Shown: piece after piece, positions 42,838-52,476 of the stretch
Layout of the letters: each line of letters opens with the position of its first letter
How positions within the stretch are numbered: position 1 is the stretch's first letter
Assembly: GCF_030386795.1 (NCBI RefSeq)
Contig: NZ_JANUQM010000011.1
Span: forward strand, 186,001-250,000
Reading direction: 5' to 3'
Length of the DNA stretch: 64,000 bases
Origin: Streptomyces sp. S.PNR 29
GTDB lineage: Bacteria; Actinomycetota; Actinomycetes; Streptomycetales; Streptomycetaceae
Program-made: the position numbers and the translations under genes
Notes under the pieces: generated by a model
The model's input: only the letters and a program-made list of their open reading frames with translations
Database searches by the model: none
What the model was told of the DNA's origin: nothing

Positions 42838-42852
42838 ATTCATCCGATGACT
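42838..42852 (+). promoter_or_regulatory. Candidate GntR operator upstream of cluster II, proximal
   Basis: ATTCATCCGATGACT matches the motif at 11 of 14 arm positions. It lies 118 bp before GTG 42971, nearly the same distance as the site upstream of cluster I. Confidence 0.55.
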
Positions 42853-42970
42853 GAGGGAGCGGGCCGCTGAGGCTCTCCACACGGTCCGGTCGGGGCGCTA
42901 CCGGCGGCAATGGCCCGTACGACCGACCGTCACTCCCTCCCTGAACCCGCCTATGGCAAGGGAAACGCCA

Positions 42971-43822
42971 GTGAAACTGCTACGAGTCGGCGCCCCCGGC
43001 GAAGAGCGGCCCGCTGTCCGCACCGACGACGGCCGGCTGCTGGACCTGTCCTCCGTGACCTCCGACGTCGACGGCGCGTTCCTCGCCTCGGACGGCATCG
43101 ACCGTGCCCGTGCCGCGGTCGCGGCAGGAGCCCTCCCCGTTGTGGACGCTGACGGCCTGCGGATCGGTCCGCCCGTCGCCCGCCCCGGAAAGATCGTCTG
43201 CGTCGGTCTCAACTACCGGGACCACGCCGCCGAGACCGGTGCCGCGATCCCGGAGCGGCCGGTCGTGTTCATGAAGGACCCGGGAACCGTGGTCGGGCCC
43301 TACGACGAGGTGCTCGTCCCTCGGGGCTCGGTGAAGACGGACTGGGAGGTCGAGCTCGCGGTCGTCATCGGCCGCCGGGCTCGCTACCTGGACGGCCCCG
43401 AGGCCGCGCACGCCGTCATCGCCGGATACGCGATCAGCCATGACGTCTCGGAGCGTGAGTTCCAGCTGGAGTACTCCCCGCAGTGGGACCTGGGCAAGTC
43501 CTGCGAGACCTTCAATCCCCTCGGGCCCTGGCTGGTCACCGCCGACGAGGTCGGCGACCCGCAGGACCTCGGGCTGCACCTGAGCGTCAACGGCGTCAAG
43601 CGGCAGAACGGGCACACCCGGGACATGATCTTCCCGGTCGACCACATCGTGGCGTACCTGAGCCAGTACATGGTCCTGGAGCCCGGCGACGTGATCAACA
43701 CGGGTACGCCCGCGGGCGTGGCCCTCGGTCTGCCCGGCACGCCCTACCTCCGCCCCGGCGACACCGTCGAACTCTCCGTCGACAGGCTCGGCAGCCAACG
43801 CCAGACCTTCGGCCAAGCGTGA
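42971..43822 (+). CDS. Fumarylacetoacetate-hydrolase-family enzyme, probable 2,4-diketo-3-deoxy-L-fuconate hydrolase
   Basis: A 283-residue FAH-family enzyme. GTG 42971 is chosen because AAGGGAA lies seven bases upstream and the protein then starts MKLLRVGAPGEERPAV as relatives do; ATG 42953 lacks a ribosome site. Family marks are VCVGLNYRDHAAETG, FMKDPGTVVGPYDEV, DWEVELAVVIGRRARY (metal-binding Glu residues), DVSEREFQ and DVINTGTPAGVALG. The family includes the enzyme that cleaves 2,4-diketo-3-deoxy-L-fuconate to pyruvate and L-lactate, and the next gene is an L-fuconate dehydratase, so that role fits well. It is the first gene of cluster II. Confidence 0.9.
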   Translation: MKLLRVGAPGEERPAVRTDDGRLLDLSSVTSDVDGAFLASDGIDRARAAVAAGALPVVDADGLRIGPPVARPGKIVCVGLNYRDHAAETGAAIPERPVVFMKDPGTVVGPYDEVLVPRGSVKTDWEVELAVVIGRRARYLDGPEAAHAVIAGYAISHDVSEREFQLEYSPQWDLGKSCETFNPLGPWLVTADEVGDPQDLGLHLSVNGVKRQNGHTRDMIFPVDHIVAYLSQYMVLEPGDVINTGTPAGVALGLPGTPYLRPGDTVELSVDRLGSQRQTFGQA

Positions 43823-43833
43823 AAGGCACCCCC

Positions 43834-45171
43834 TTGACTGCCAACTCAGCCCGGATCACCGCGGTCGACACCTACGACGTCCGCTTCCCCACCTCGCGGG
43901 AGCTGGACGGGTCCGACGCGATGAACCCGGACCCCGACTACTCCGCCGCCTATGTCGTGCTGCGCACCGACGCCGGTGACGGGCTCGAAGGCCACGGTTT
44001 CACCTTCACCATCGGACGCGGCAACGATGTGCAGGTCGCCGCGATCGGAGCCCTGCGCCACCACGTCGTGGGCCGTTCCGTCGAGGAGCTGTGCGCCGAC
44101 CCTGGCTCGCTGAGCCGCGACCTGATCGGTGACAGTCAGCTGCGCTGGCTCGGCCCGGAGAAGGGCGTGATGCACATGGCGATCGGCGCGGTCGTGAACG
44201 CCGTGTGGGACCTGGCCGCCAAGCGCGCCGGTCAGCCGCTGTGGCGCCTGCTCGCCCACGCCGAACCCGAGTGGCTGGTTTCCCAGGTCGACTTCCGCTA
44301 CATCGCCGACGCCCTCACCCCCGAGGACGCACTCGCCCTCCTGCGCGAAGGCCGCGCGGGGCTCGAGGAGCGCGAGGCCGTGCTGGTGAACCGCGGATAC
44401 CCGGGCTACACGACCTCGCCCGGCTGGCTCGGTTACTCCGACGAAAAGCTCACCCGGCTGGCCAAGCAGGCGGTCGCCGACGGGTTCACCCAGATCAAAC
44501 TGAAGGTCGGCGCGGACCTGGCGGACGACGTCCGGCGTCTGCGCACCGCCCGTGCCGCCGTCGGTGACGGCATTCGCATCGCCATCGACGCCAACCAGCG
44601 GTGGAACGTGGACGAGGCGATCCAGTGGACCGACGCGCTCGCCGCCTTCGACCCGTACTGGATCGAGGAACCCACCAGCCCCGACGACATCCTCGGACAC
44701 GCCGCCGTGCGTGAGGCGGTCGCGCCGGTGAAGGTGGCCACCGGTGAACACGTGCAGAACCGCGTCATCTTCAAGCAGCTCCTCCAGGCCGGCGCCCTCG
44801 ACGTGCTCCAGATTGACGCCGCCCGCGTCGGCGGGGTCAACGAGAACCTGGCCATCCTGCTGCTCGCCGCGAAGTTCGGGGTGCCGGTGTGTCCGCACGC
44901 CGGCGGGGTGGGGCTGTGCGAGCTGGTGCAGCACCTGTCGATGTTCGACTACCTGGCCCTGTCCGGTACCACCGAGAACCGCGTCATCGAGTACGTCGAC
45001 CACCTCCACCAGCACTTCACCGTGCCCGTGGTGATGCGGGACGGCCATTACACCGCGCCCCTCGCACCGGGTTTCTCCGCCACGATGAAGGAGGAGTCGA
45101 TCGCCGAGTACCGGTACCCGGACGGGACGTTCTGGGTCGCCGACCGCGTCGGACGGGAGGAGGTGGCATGA
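43834..45171 (+). CDS. fucD: L-fuconate dehydratase, copy 2
   Basis: A 445-residue enolase-superfamily dehydratase converting L-fuconate to 2-keto-3-deoxy-L-fuconate. I start it at TTG 43834 with AAAGG seven bases upstream; GTG 43819 overlaps the previous stop but has no ribosome site. It keeps the whole active site: the KLKVG lysines near 222/224, Asp near 252 (DANQRW), the Glu of WIEEPTSPDD near 278, the Glu of ATGEH near 305 and His near 355 (CPHAGG). It is collinear with the copy at 16198 over nearly the whole length, without gaps that I could see. Its neighbours give the complete non-phosphorylated L-fucose pathway, so this is the more certain true L-fuconate dehydratase of the two. Confidence 0.93.
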   Translation: MTANSARITAVDTYDVRFPTSRELDGSDAMNPDPDYSAAYVVLRTDAGDGLEGHGFTFTIGRGNDVQVAAIGALRHHVVGRSVEELCADPGSLSRDLIGDSQLRWLGPEKGVMHMAIGAVVNAVWDLAAKRAGQPLWRLLAHAEPEWLVSQVDFRYIADALTPEDALALLREGRAGLEEREAVLVNRGYPGYTTSPGWLGYSDEKLTRLAKQAVADGFTQIKLKVGADLADDVRRLRTARAAVGDGIRIAIDANQRWNVDEAIQWTDALAAFDPYWIEEPTSPDDILGHAAVREAVAPVKVATGEHVQNRVIFKQLLQAGALDVLQIDAARVGGVNENLAILLLAAKFGVPVCPHAGGVGLCELVQHLSMFDYLALSGTTENRVIEYVDHLHQHFTVPVVMRDGHYTAPLAPGFSATMKEESIAEYRYPDGTFWVADRVGREEVA

Positions 45172-45941
45172 CCGGTCTCTCAGGCCTCAGGGCCCTCGTC
45201 ACCGGCGGCGGGTCCGGCATCGGACTGGCCACAGCCCAGACGCTGGCGGCGCAAGGCGCGGCGGTGGCCGTGCTCGACCTGGAACCGTCCGGAGTGCCGG
45301 AGCCGCTGCACGCCCTCAAGGCCGACGTCGGCGACGACACCTCGGTCCGCCGCGCCGTGGAGGAAGCGGCCGCGCGGCTCGGCGGCCTGGACATCCTCGT
45401 CAACAACGCGGGCGTCGGCGCCGTCGGCACCGTCGAGGACAACCCCGACGAACAGTGGCACCACGTCCTCGACGTCAACGTCCTCGGCGTGGTGCGCACC
45501 ACCCGCGCCGCTCTGCCGTACCTGCGGCGCGCTGCCACCGCCCGTCCGGGCACCGCGGCCATCGTCAACGTCTGCTCGATCGCGGCCACGGCCGGGCTCC
45601 CGCAGCGCGCCCTGTACTCCGCCAGCAAGGGCGCCGTGCTGTCCCTCACCCTGGCCATGGCCGCCGACCACGTCCGCGAGGGCATCCGCGTCAACTGCGT
45701 CAACCCGGGCACCGCCGACACCCCCTGGGTGGCCCGGCTTCTGGGCGCCGCCGACGACCCCGAGGCGGAACGTGCCGCCCTGAACGCACGCCAGCCGATG
45801 GGCCGCCTGGTCACCGCGGACGAAATCGCGGCGGCCGTGGTCTATCTGGCGTCCCCGGCCGCAGCCTCCGTGACCGGTACCGCCCTCGCCGTCGACGGCG
45901 GCATGCAGGGGCTCAGGCTCCGCCCGGCGGCCGGCTCATGA
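45168..45941 (+). CDS. SDR, probable 2-keto-3-deoxy-L-fuconate 4-dehydrogenase
   Basis: A 257-residue classical SDR with TGGGSGIG (12-19), Asp37 closing the second strand (NAD preference), NNAG (79-82) and the complete triad Ser137, Tyr150, Lys154. ATG 45168 overlaps the dehydratase stop, with GGGAGGAGG upstream. Between the dehydratase and the diketo-acid hydrolase in pathway order, the missing step is oxidation of C4 of 2-keto-3-deoxy-L-fuconate, an SDR reaction in the known pathway. The C-terminus ends with the expected SVTGTALAVDGGMQGLR. Confidence 0.9.
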   Translation: MTGLSGLRALVTGGGSGIGLATAQTLAAQGAAVAVLDLEPSGVPEPLHALKADVGDDTSVRRAVEEAAARLGGLDILVNNAGVGAVGTVEDNPDEQWHHVLDVNVLGVVRTTRAALPYLRRAATARPGTAAIVNVCSIAATAGLPQRALYSASKGAVLSLTLAMAADHVREGIRVNCVNPGTADTPWVARLLGAADDPEAERAALNARQPMGRLVTADEIAAAVVYLASPAAASVTGTALAVDGGMQGLRLRPAAGS

Positions 45942-46948
45942 GGACAACGCCCCTGGGCGGCACCGGTGTCCGCGTCACCGAGCTGTCGTTCGGGGCCGCG
46001 GGCATCGGCAACCTCTACCGCCCGGTCACCGCCGAGGCGGCCTTCGCCGCCGTGGACGCCGCCTGGGACGCGGGCATCCGCACCTTCGACACCGCGCCCC
46101 ACTACGGGCTCGGCCTGTCCGAGCGCCGCCTTGGCACCGCGCTGTGCGACCGCCCCCGGGACACGTACACCGTGTCCACGAAGGTCGGACGGCTGCTGGA
46201 GCCGAATCCGCGCGGCGGCGCGGGCGACGACCTCGCGCACGGCTTCGCCGTCTCCGACACCCATCGGCGTGTCTGGGACTTCAGCGCCGACGGCGTACTG
46301 CGCTCCCTCGAATCCAGCCTGGACCGACTCGGTCTGGACCGCGTCGACATCGCACTCCTGCACGACCCCGACGACCACGCCGAGCAGGCCCTGACCGAGG
46401 CGTATCCGGCGCTGGAGCGGCTGCGTGCCGAAGGTGTCGTCAAGGCGATCGGCATCGGAACCAACCAATGCGCGCTGCCCGCCCGCTTCCTGCGGGAGAC
46501 CGACATCGACGTGGTCCTGCTCGCCGGCCGCTACACCCTGCTGGAACAGGAGGGGCTCGCCGAGGTACTGCCCGAGGCCGCCGCCCGCGGAAGGAGCGTG
46601 ATCATCGGCGGGGTGTTCAACTCCGGGCTGCTGACCGACCCGAGGCCCGGTGCGACGTACGACTACGCACCCGCCCCGCGGTCCGTCCTGGACCGTGCCC
46701 TGCGGCTCAAGGCGATCGCCGCACGCCACGGTGTGCCGCTGCGCGCGGCCGCCCTGCACTTCCCGTTCGGCCACCGGGCGGTCGCGAGCGTCCTGAGCGG
46801 AGCCCGCTCCGCCGAGGAAGTGCGCGACACCGTGGACCAGCTGCGGCACCCCGTCCCCGCCGCCCTGTGGGACGAACTGCACGCCGAGGGACTGCTGGCC
46901 CCGGACACGCCGGTCCCCGCCGCCACCCCGTCGAAGGAGGCGCCATGA
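45938..46948 (+). CDS. Aldo-keto reductase, probable L-fucose dehydrogenase, copy 2
   Basis: A 336-residue aldo-keto reductase with catalytic Asp51, Tyr56, Lys82 and the His of ALLHDPDD. It shares FDTAPHYGLGLSERRLG, the STKVGRLLEPN block and VFNSGLL with the copy at 21804. It should oxidise L-fucose (and probably L-galactose or D-arabinose, which share the C2-C4 configuration) at C1 to the lactone with NAD(P). ATG 45938 overlaps the SDR stop and its own stop overlaps the mutarotase start, so translation is coupled across four genes. Confidence 0.9.
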   Translation: MRTTPLGGTGVRVTELSFGAAGIGNLYRPVTAEAAFAAVDAAWDAGIRTFDTAPHYGLGLSERRLGTALCDRPRDTYTVSTKVGRLLEPNPRGGAGDDLAHGFAVSDTHRRVWDFSADGVLRSLESSLDRLGLDRVDIALLHDPDDHAEQALTEAYPALERLRAEGVVKAIGIGTNQCALPARFLRETDIDVVLLAGRYTLLEQEGLAEVLPEAAARGRSVIIGGVFNSGLLTDPRPGATYDYAPAPRSVLDRALRLKAIAARHGVPLRAAALHFPFGHRAVASVLSGARSAEEVRDTVDQLRHPVPAALWDELHAEGLLAPDTPVPAATPSKEAP

Positions 46949-47256
46949 GAGTCGCCCTGCACACCAAGGTCCGCGCCGACCGCATCGCGGAGTACGAGGC
47001 GGCGCACCGCGAGGTCCCCGAGGAACTGACCGCGGCCATCCGCGCCGCGGGGGTCACCGAGTGGACGATCTGGCGCAGCGGTACCGAGCTGTTCCATCTC
47101 CTGGAGGTGGAGGACTACCCGGCGATGATCGCCGCACTCGAGAAGCTGCCCGTCAACATCGCCTGGCAGGCGAGGATGGCCGAACTGCTGGACGTCGTCC
47201 ACGACTACTCTGCCGACGGAGCCGACGCCTCACTGCCCGTGGTGTGGCAGCTGTGA
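46945..47256 (+). CDS. RhaM/YiiL-type sugar mutarotase (DUF718)
   Basis: A 103-residue protein, almost exactly the length of Escherichia coli RhaM (104). The N-terminus MRVALHTKVRADRIAEYEAAHREVPEELTAAI contains the conserved catalytic His22 region, followed by TIWRSGTELFHLLEVEDY and the C-terminal tail ending LPVVWQL. RhaM interconverts anomers of L-rhamnose; in this operon it most likely acts on L-fucose, doing in cluster II the job that the unrelated FucU-fold protein does in cluster I. It overlaps the aldo-keto reductase by four bases, and lutA follows 13 bp later. Confidence 0.88.
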   Translation: MRVALHTKVRADRIAEYEAAHREVPEELTAAIRAAGVTEWTIWRSGTELFHLLEVEDYPAMIAALEKLPVNIAWQARMAELLDVVHDYSADGADASLPVVWQL

Positions 47257-47269
47257 CCAGGAACCACCC

Positions 47270-48006
47270 ATGCGCATAGCCCTCTTCATCACCTGCTTCA
47301 ACGACACGATGTTCCCCGACACCGGCCGGGCGGTCACTCGACTCCTGGAACGCCTGGGCCACACCGTGGAGTTCCCACAAGGCCAGACGTGCTGCGGCCA
47401 GATGCACTTCAACACCGGCTACCGCCCCGAGACCCTGCCGATGGTGCGACGCTTCGCGGAGGTCTTCGCTGGCTACGACGCCGTCGTCGCCCCCTCCGGC
47501 TCCTGCGCCGGCATGGTCCGCGACCACCACCGGGCGGTCGCCGCCCAGTACGGGGACAACGCCCTCACCGAGGCGGTCGAGGAGGTGGCGCCGACGGTGT
47601 ACGAACTGTCGGAACTCCTCGTCGACGTCCTCGGCGTCACCGACGTCGGCGCCTACTTCCCCCACCGCGTCACCTACCACCCGACCTGCCACTCCCTGCG
47701 CATGCTGCGCGTCGGCGACCGGCCGCTCAGGCTGCTGCGTGCGGTGAAGGGCATCGACCTCGTCGAACTGCCCGCCGCCGACACCTGCTGCGGCTTCGGC
47801 GGCACCTTCGCCCTGAAGAACCACGAGGTCTCCAACGCCATGCTCGCCGACAAGATGCACCATGTCCAAAGCACCGGCGCCGAGTTCCTGTGCGCCGGCG
47901 ACAACTCCTGCCTCACGCACATCGGCGGCGGACTGTCCCGACTCCGCACGGGTATCGGAACCCGGCACCTGGCCGAGATCCTGGCCGCCACGGAAGGAGA
48001 CACGCG

Positions 48007-48010
<4 letters not shown>
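47270..48010 (+). CDS. lutA: LutA, L-lactate oxidation iron-sulfur subunit
   Basis: A 246-residue protein with two CCG-type cysteine domains (DUF224): TCCGQMHFNTGY at 40-51 and DTCCGFGGTFALKN about residue 167, plus single conserved Cys in PSGSCAGM and YHPTCHS. LutA/YkgE with LutB and LutC oxidises L-lactate to pyruvate. Placed directly after the L-fucose genes, it would consume the L-lactate released by the hydrolase at 42971. Its stop overlaps the lutB GTG. Confidence 0.93.
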
Positions 48011-49502
<1,492 letters not shown>

Positions 49503-49506
<4 letters not shown>

Positions 49507-50138
49507 CCGGCCGTGACACCGTTGTGCGGGCGGTGAGGAGAGCACTGACCGACGTGCCCCGCACCGAGAGCCCCGATGACGCACCATCTTCGCCCGGCCA
49601 CCGGACCGACCAAGCGGTGCCGGACATCGTCGGGCTCTTCGGCGAACGCACAGCCGAGTACCGTGCCACGGTGGTCCGTGTTCCGGTGGCCCGGGCCGCC
49701 GTAGCGGTCCGGGACGCGCTGGTGCGCACCGGAGCACGTTCGCTGGTCGTCCCACCGGGCCTCCCCGCCGACCTGATCCCGCAGGGGCCCTGGTCCCGGC
49801 TGGAGGACTCCCCGCCGCTGACGCCGGGGCAGCTCGACGCGGCGGACGCGGTGCTCACCACCGCTGCGACCGCCATCGCCGTGACCGGGACCGTGATACT
49901 CGACCATGGCCCCGGCCAGGGGCGCCGGGCCCTGACCCTCCTTCCTGACCAGCACATCTGCTTGGTCCGCGAGGACCAGATCGTCTTCGATGTGCCCGAT
50001 GCTCTTGGCCGCATCGATCCGTACCGGCCCCTGACGCTCGTGTCCGGTCCCTCCGCGACCAGTGACATCGAGCTGGACCGCGTCGAGGGCGTGCACGGCC
50101 CGCGCACGCTGGACATCATCGTCATCGGGGAGACGTAG
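49503..50138 (+). CDS. lutC: LutC, L-lactate utilisation protein
   Basis: A 211-residue DUF162-type protein starting at GTG 49503 over the lutB stop. Family marks are AAVAVRDALVRTGARSLVVPPG, the DAVLTTAATAIAVTGTVILDHGPGQGRRALTLLPD stretch and the end VEGVHGPRTLDIIVIGE. It completes lutABC and ends the cluster II operon. A GGGAGCGCTCCC dyad lies 79 bp beyond it. Confidence 0.93.
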
Positions 50139-50216
50139 TGGCCGGGTCGGGGTGGCAGAGGCGTCTGGCCGATGACGCACCCCCAAGCGGTGGACCGCCC
50201 AGCACGGCACCGGGAT

Positions 50217-50230
50217 GGGGAGCGCTCCCG
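50217..50230. promoter_or_regulatory. CebR-box-like dyad between lutC and the CebR-like gene
   Basis: GGGGAGCGCTCCCG contains the inner 12 bp of the CebR operator exactly but differs at both end bases. It lies downstream of both flanking genes, so it is not in a promoter position; it may act as a hairpin terminator, a roadblock or simply be chance. Confidence 0.35.
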
Positions 50231-50280
50231 AAGGCCGTGGCGGATGCCGGCTCGGGACACCCGGCGGGCGCCGACACGTG

Positions 50281-51303
50281 TCAGGTCGATGCACGGACCT
50301 GCAACTCCGTACGGAGGATGACGTGGCGGTAGGCCACCGACGGCTCGTCCATGTCCTCCAGGAGCAGCCTGATCATGGCCCGGCCCATCTCCTCCAGCGG
50401 CTGACGCACGGTGGTCAGAGGCGGATCGGTGCGCTGAGCGAGCGGAAAGTCGTCGAAACCGATCACGGCGACATCCTCGGGCACGCGCCGTCCCGCTGCG
50501 CGCAGAGCTTGCAGAGCCCCCGCCGCCGTGGTGTCCGACGCGGCGAGGACACCGTCGATCTCCGGGTGCCGTCCGAGCAGTTCCGTCATGGCGCGGCGCC
50601 CGCTGTCCTCCGAGAAGTCGCTTTCGGCGACCATGGACTCCTCATACCTCAAGCTGGCAAGCGTCAGAGCATCCCGGTAGCCGCGCAGCCGGCACTGGGC
50701 GACGTACATGTCCAACGGCCCCGTGATGGTGGCGATCGTTCCGCGGCCCCGTGCCAGCAGGTGGGAGACGGCACTGCGGGCACCTCCCACGTTGTCCGCG
50801 TCCACGTAACTGACGTACTCGTCGCCCGAGCGGCGCCCGAGCATCACGGTCGGCAGCCGCGCCTCGGCGAGCATGTCCGGGAGCCGGTCCCCCGCATGCA
50901 CGGACAACAGCAGTACCCCGTCGACCCGACCGCCGCGCGCATACTCCAGGAACCGCTTGCGCTCGGTGTCCGAGCGGACCAGGGTCAGCAGCAGTTGCAT
51001 GCCGGTGTCCGTCAGCGCGTCCCCGAGCGCGCGGACGATCTCCGAGAAGAACGGCTCGGCGAACACGCGCCAGTCGGGCTCCGTCAGGACGAGAGCGACG
51101 GCATCGGTTCGCTGCCCGGCCAGGGAACGTGCCGCGAGATTGGGAACATACCCCAGCTCCTCGATGGCTCGCTGCACGGCTTCGCGCGTCGACTCCTTCA
51201 CACCGGCCGCGTTGTTGATGACGCGAGAGACCGTGCCACGCCCCACCCCGGCGCGAGCGGCCACCTCTTCCAACGTTGGCGTACCGGGGCGTCGCCTGCC
51301 CAT
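50281..51303 (-). CDS. CebR-like LacI-family regulator of cellulose utilisation
   Basis: A 340-residue LacI regulator. The ATG at 51301-51303 is chosen for GGGAGGTG upstream. The helix-turn-helix TPTLEEVAARAGVGRGTVSRVIN is typical of Streptomyces CebR, and the effector domain keeps EPFFSEIVRALGDALTDTGMQLLL, VDGVLLLSVHAGD and ASDTTAAGALQALRAAGRRVPEDVAVIGFDDFPLA. CebR senses cello-oligosaccharides and binds TGGGAGCGCTCCCA. Perfect boxes lie before the GH12 and GH48 genes in the same island. No cebEFG transporter or bglC gene is adjacent, so this is probably a paralogue or a cellulase-specific copy and not the housekeeping CebR. Confidence 0.88.
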   Translation of the reverse strand: MGRRRPGTPTLEEVAARAGVGRGTVSRVINNAAGVKESTREAVQRAIEELGYVPNLAARSLAGQRTDAVALVLTEPDWRVFAEPFFSEIVRALGDALTDTGMQLLLTLVRSDTERKRFLEYARGGRVDGVLLLSVHAGDRLPDMLAEARLPTVMLGRRSGDEYVSYVDADNVGGARSAVSHLLARGRGTIATITGPLDMYVAQCRLRGYRDALTLASLRYEESMVAESDFSEDSGRRAMTELLGRHPEIDGVLAASDTTAAGALQALRAAGRRVPEDVAVIGFDDFPLAQRTDPPLTTVRQPLEEMGRAMIRLLLEDMDEPSVAYRHVILRTELQVRAST

Positions 51304-51512
51304 GACCACCTCCCCCACGAGATCATCCGATCTTACGGGGCGAAGGAACGGGGCACACGGCTTCCCGGCGTGACCCGTGCTCTGTCGGCCAGGTGACGAC
51401 GTCTGGTTCGCCTCATTCATGAGTGAATGCGCTGTGCACATCGCCGGCTTCGTGCCGCGCACAGGGGGAGAGCGCCGAAACGGCAGGAACCGTCGTCTGG
51501 GATGATGGTGGC

Positions 51513-52340
51513 ATGGGTGAGGATCTCCTGCGGCTCCCCGATCCTCCGGCTCGTGAGCCTGACTTCGAGGACGATTTCGCCGTTCCGCAGCTCAGGAAGG
51601 ATCGCTGGGTCGATCACTATCTGCCTCATTGGACGTCACCCGAGCGGTCCCGGGCACGCTACGACATCGAGGGTTCGGGGCTGCGGCTGCGTATCGACGC
51701 CGACCAGCCGGACTGGCGAGAGGAGGACGCTCCCCTTCGCGTGTCCAACGTGCAGACCGGGGTGTTCTCCGGCCCGCTGGGCTCGCACCGGGGAACACAC
51801 CGACACCGTTCCGACGGACTCGTCGTCCGCACGGAGACCCCAGAGCGGCTGCTGTGGGCACCCACGGCCGGACGTGTCGAGGTGACGGTGAGCGCGAGCG
51901 TGGACGAGGGATGCATGCTCGCGGCGTGGCTCGTGGGCACGGAGCATCAGTCGGAGGGGGAGAGCGGTGAGATCTGTATCTTCGAGATCGACGCCGACGC
52001 CGACGCCGTCGGCGAGGGGCGGAGTCACGCCAGGTGCGGGGTGAAAGCGCATTCGGACCGGCGGTTGACCACCGACATGACGGAAGTCGTCCTTCCCCTG
52101 GACGCCTCGAAACCCCACACCTGGACGGCTGTGTGGGGGCCGTCGGGCACGATCATCGGCTGCGAGGGCGTCATGGTGAAGCGGACGCGTCAGTCTCCCA
52201 CCTACCCGCTTTTCTTGATGATCGACCTGTTTGAGATCGGCCCACGCTCGGACGCCGAGACCTCCTACCCGAAGATTGCTCATGTCCACCGTGTGCGTGG
52301 GTGGGATGCACTCGACCAGCCGGAGACGGGCGCCTCGTGA
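51513..52340 (+). CDS. GH16-like beta-jelly-roll protein
   Basis: A 275-residue protein without a signal peptide. The sandwich pattern (DDFAVPQLRKDRWVDHYLPHW ... LRLRIDADQPDW ... NVQTGVFSG ... RVEVTVSASVDEGCMLAAWLVG ... SGEICIFEIDAD ... PHTWTAVWGPSG ... LFLMIDLFE) resembles laminarinase-type GH16. The GH16 active site E-x-D-x-x-E is here E-I-C-I-F-E: both glutamates are kept but the middle Asp is Cys, so activity is uncertain. The ATG at 51513 has only a weak GGTGG before it; an upstream start at 51423 is possible. It is divergent from the CebR-like gene, and both probably share its promoter region. The substrate is unknown. Confidence 0.65.
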   Translation: MGEDLLRLPDPPAREPDFEDDFAVPQLRKDRWVDHYLPHWTSPERSRARYDIEGSGLRLRIDADQPDWREEDAPLRVSNVQTGVFSGPLGSHRGTHRHRSDGLVVRTETPERLLWAPTAGRVEVTVSASVDEGCMLAAWLVGTEHQSEGESGEICIFEIDADADAVGEGRSHARCGVKAHSDRRLTTDMTEVVLPLDASKPHTWTAVWGPSGTIIGCEGVMVKRTRQSPTYPLFLMIDLFEIGPRSDAETSYPKIAHVHRVRGWDALDQPETGAS

Positions 52341-52350
52341 GAGAGACGGG

Positions 52351-52384
52351 ACCCGCCCCTCAGGCACGAGCCTGGCGGGCGGGT
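52351..52384. terminator. Terminator between the GH16-like and GH12 genes
   Basis: The arms 52351-52365 and 52370-52384 form a 15-position stem with one mismatch and one G-T pair around the loop ACGA, in the 136-bp convergent gap. Confidence 0.65.
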
Positions 52385-52476
52385 TCCGGGTGGGCGGATG
52401 CGACTCGGGTCCGGTGTGCGCTCGGCAGTGGGCCGGCCGACCGGCGGCTCGGGTCAGGTGAGTCATCCCGAATACG

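Noticed and set aside
50217..50230. A fourth CebR operator controlling lutC or the regulator
   Set aside because: The core is exact but it lies downstream of both neighbouring genes and differs at the end positions, so I list it only as CebR-box-like.
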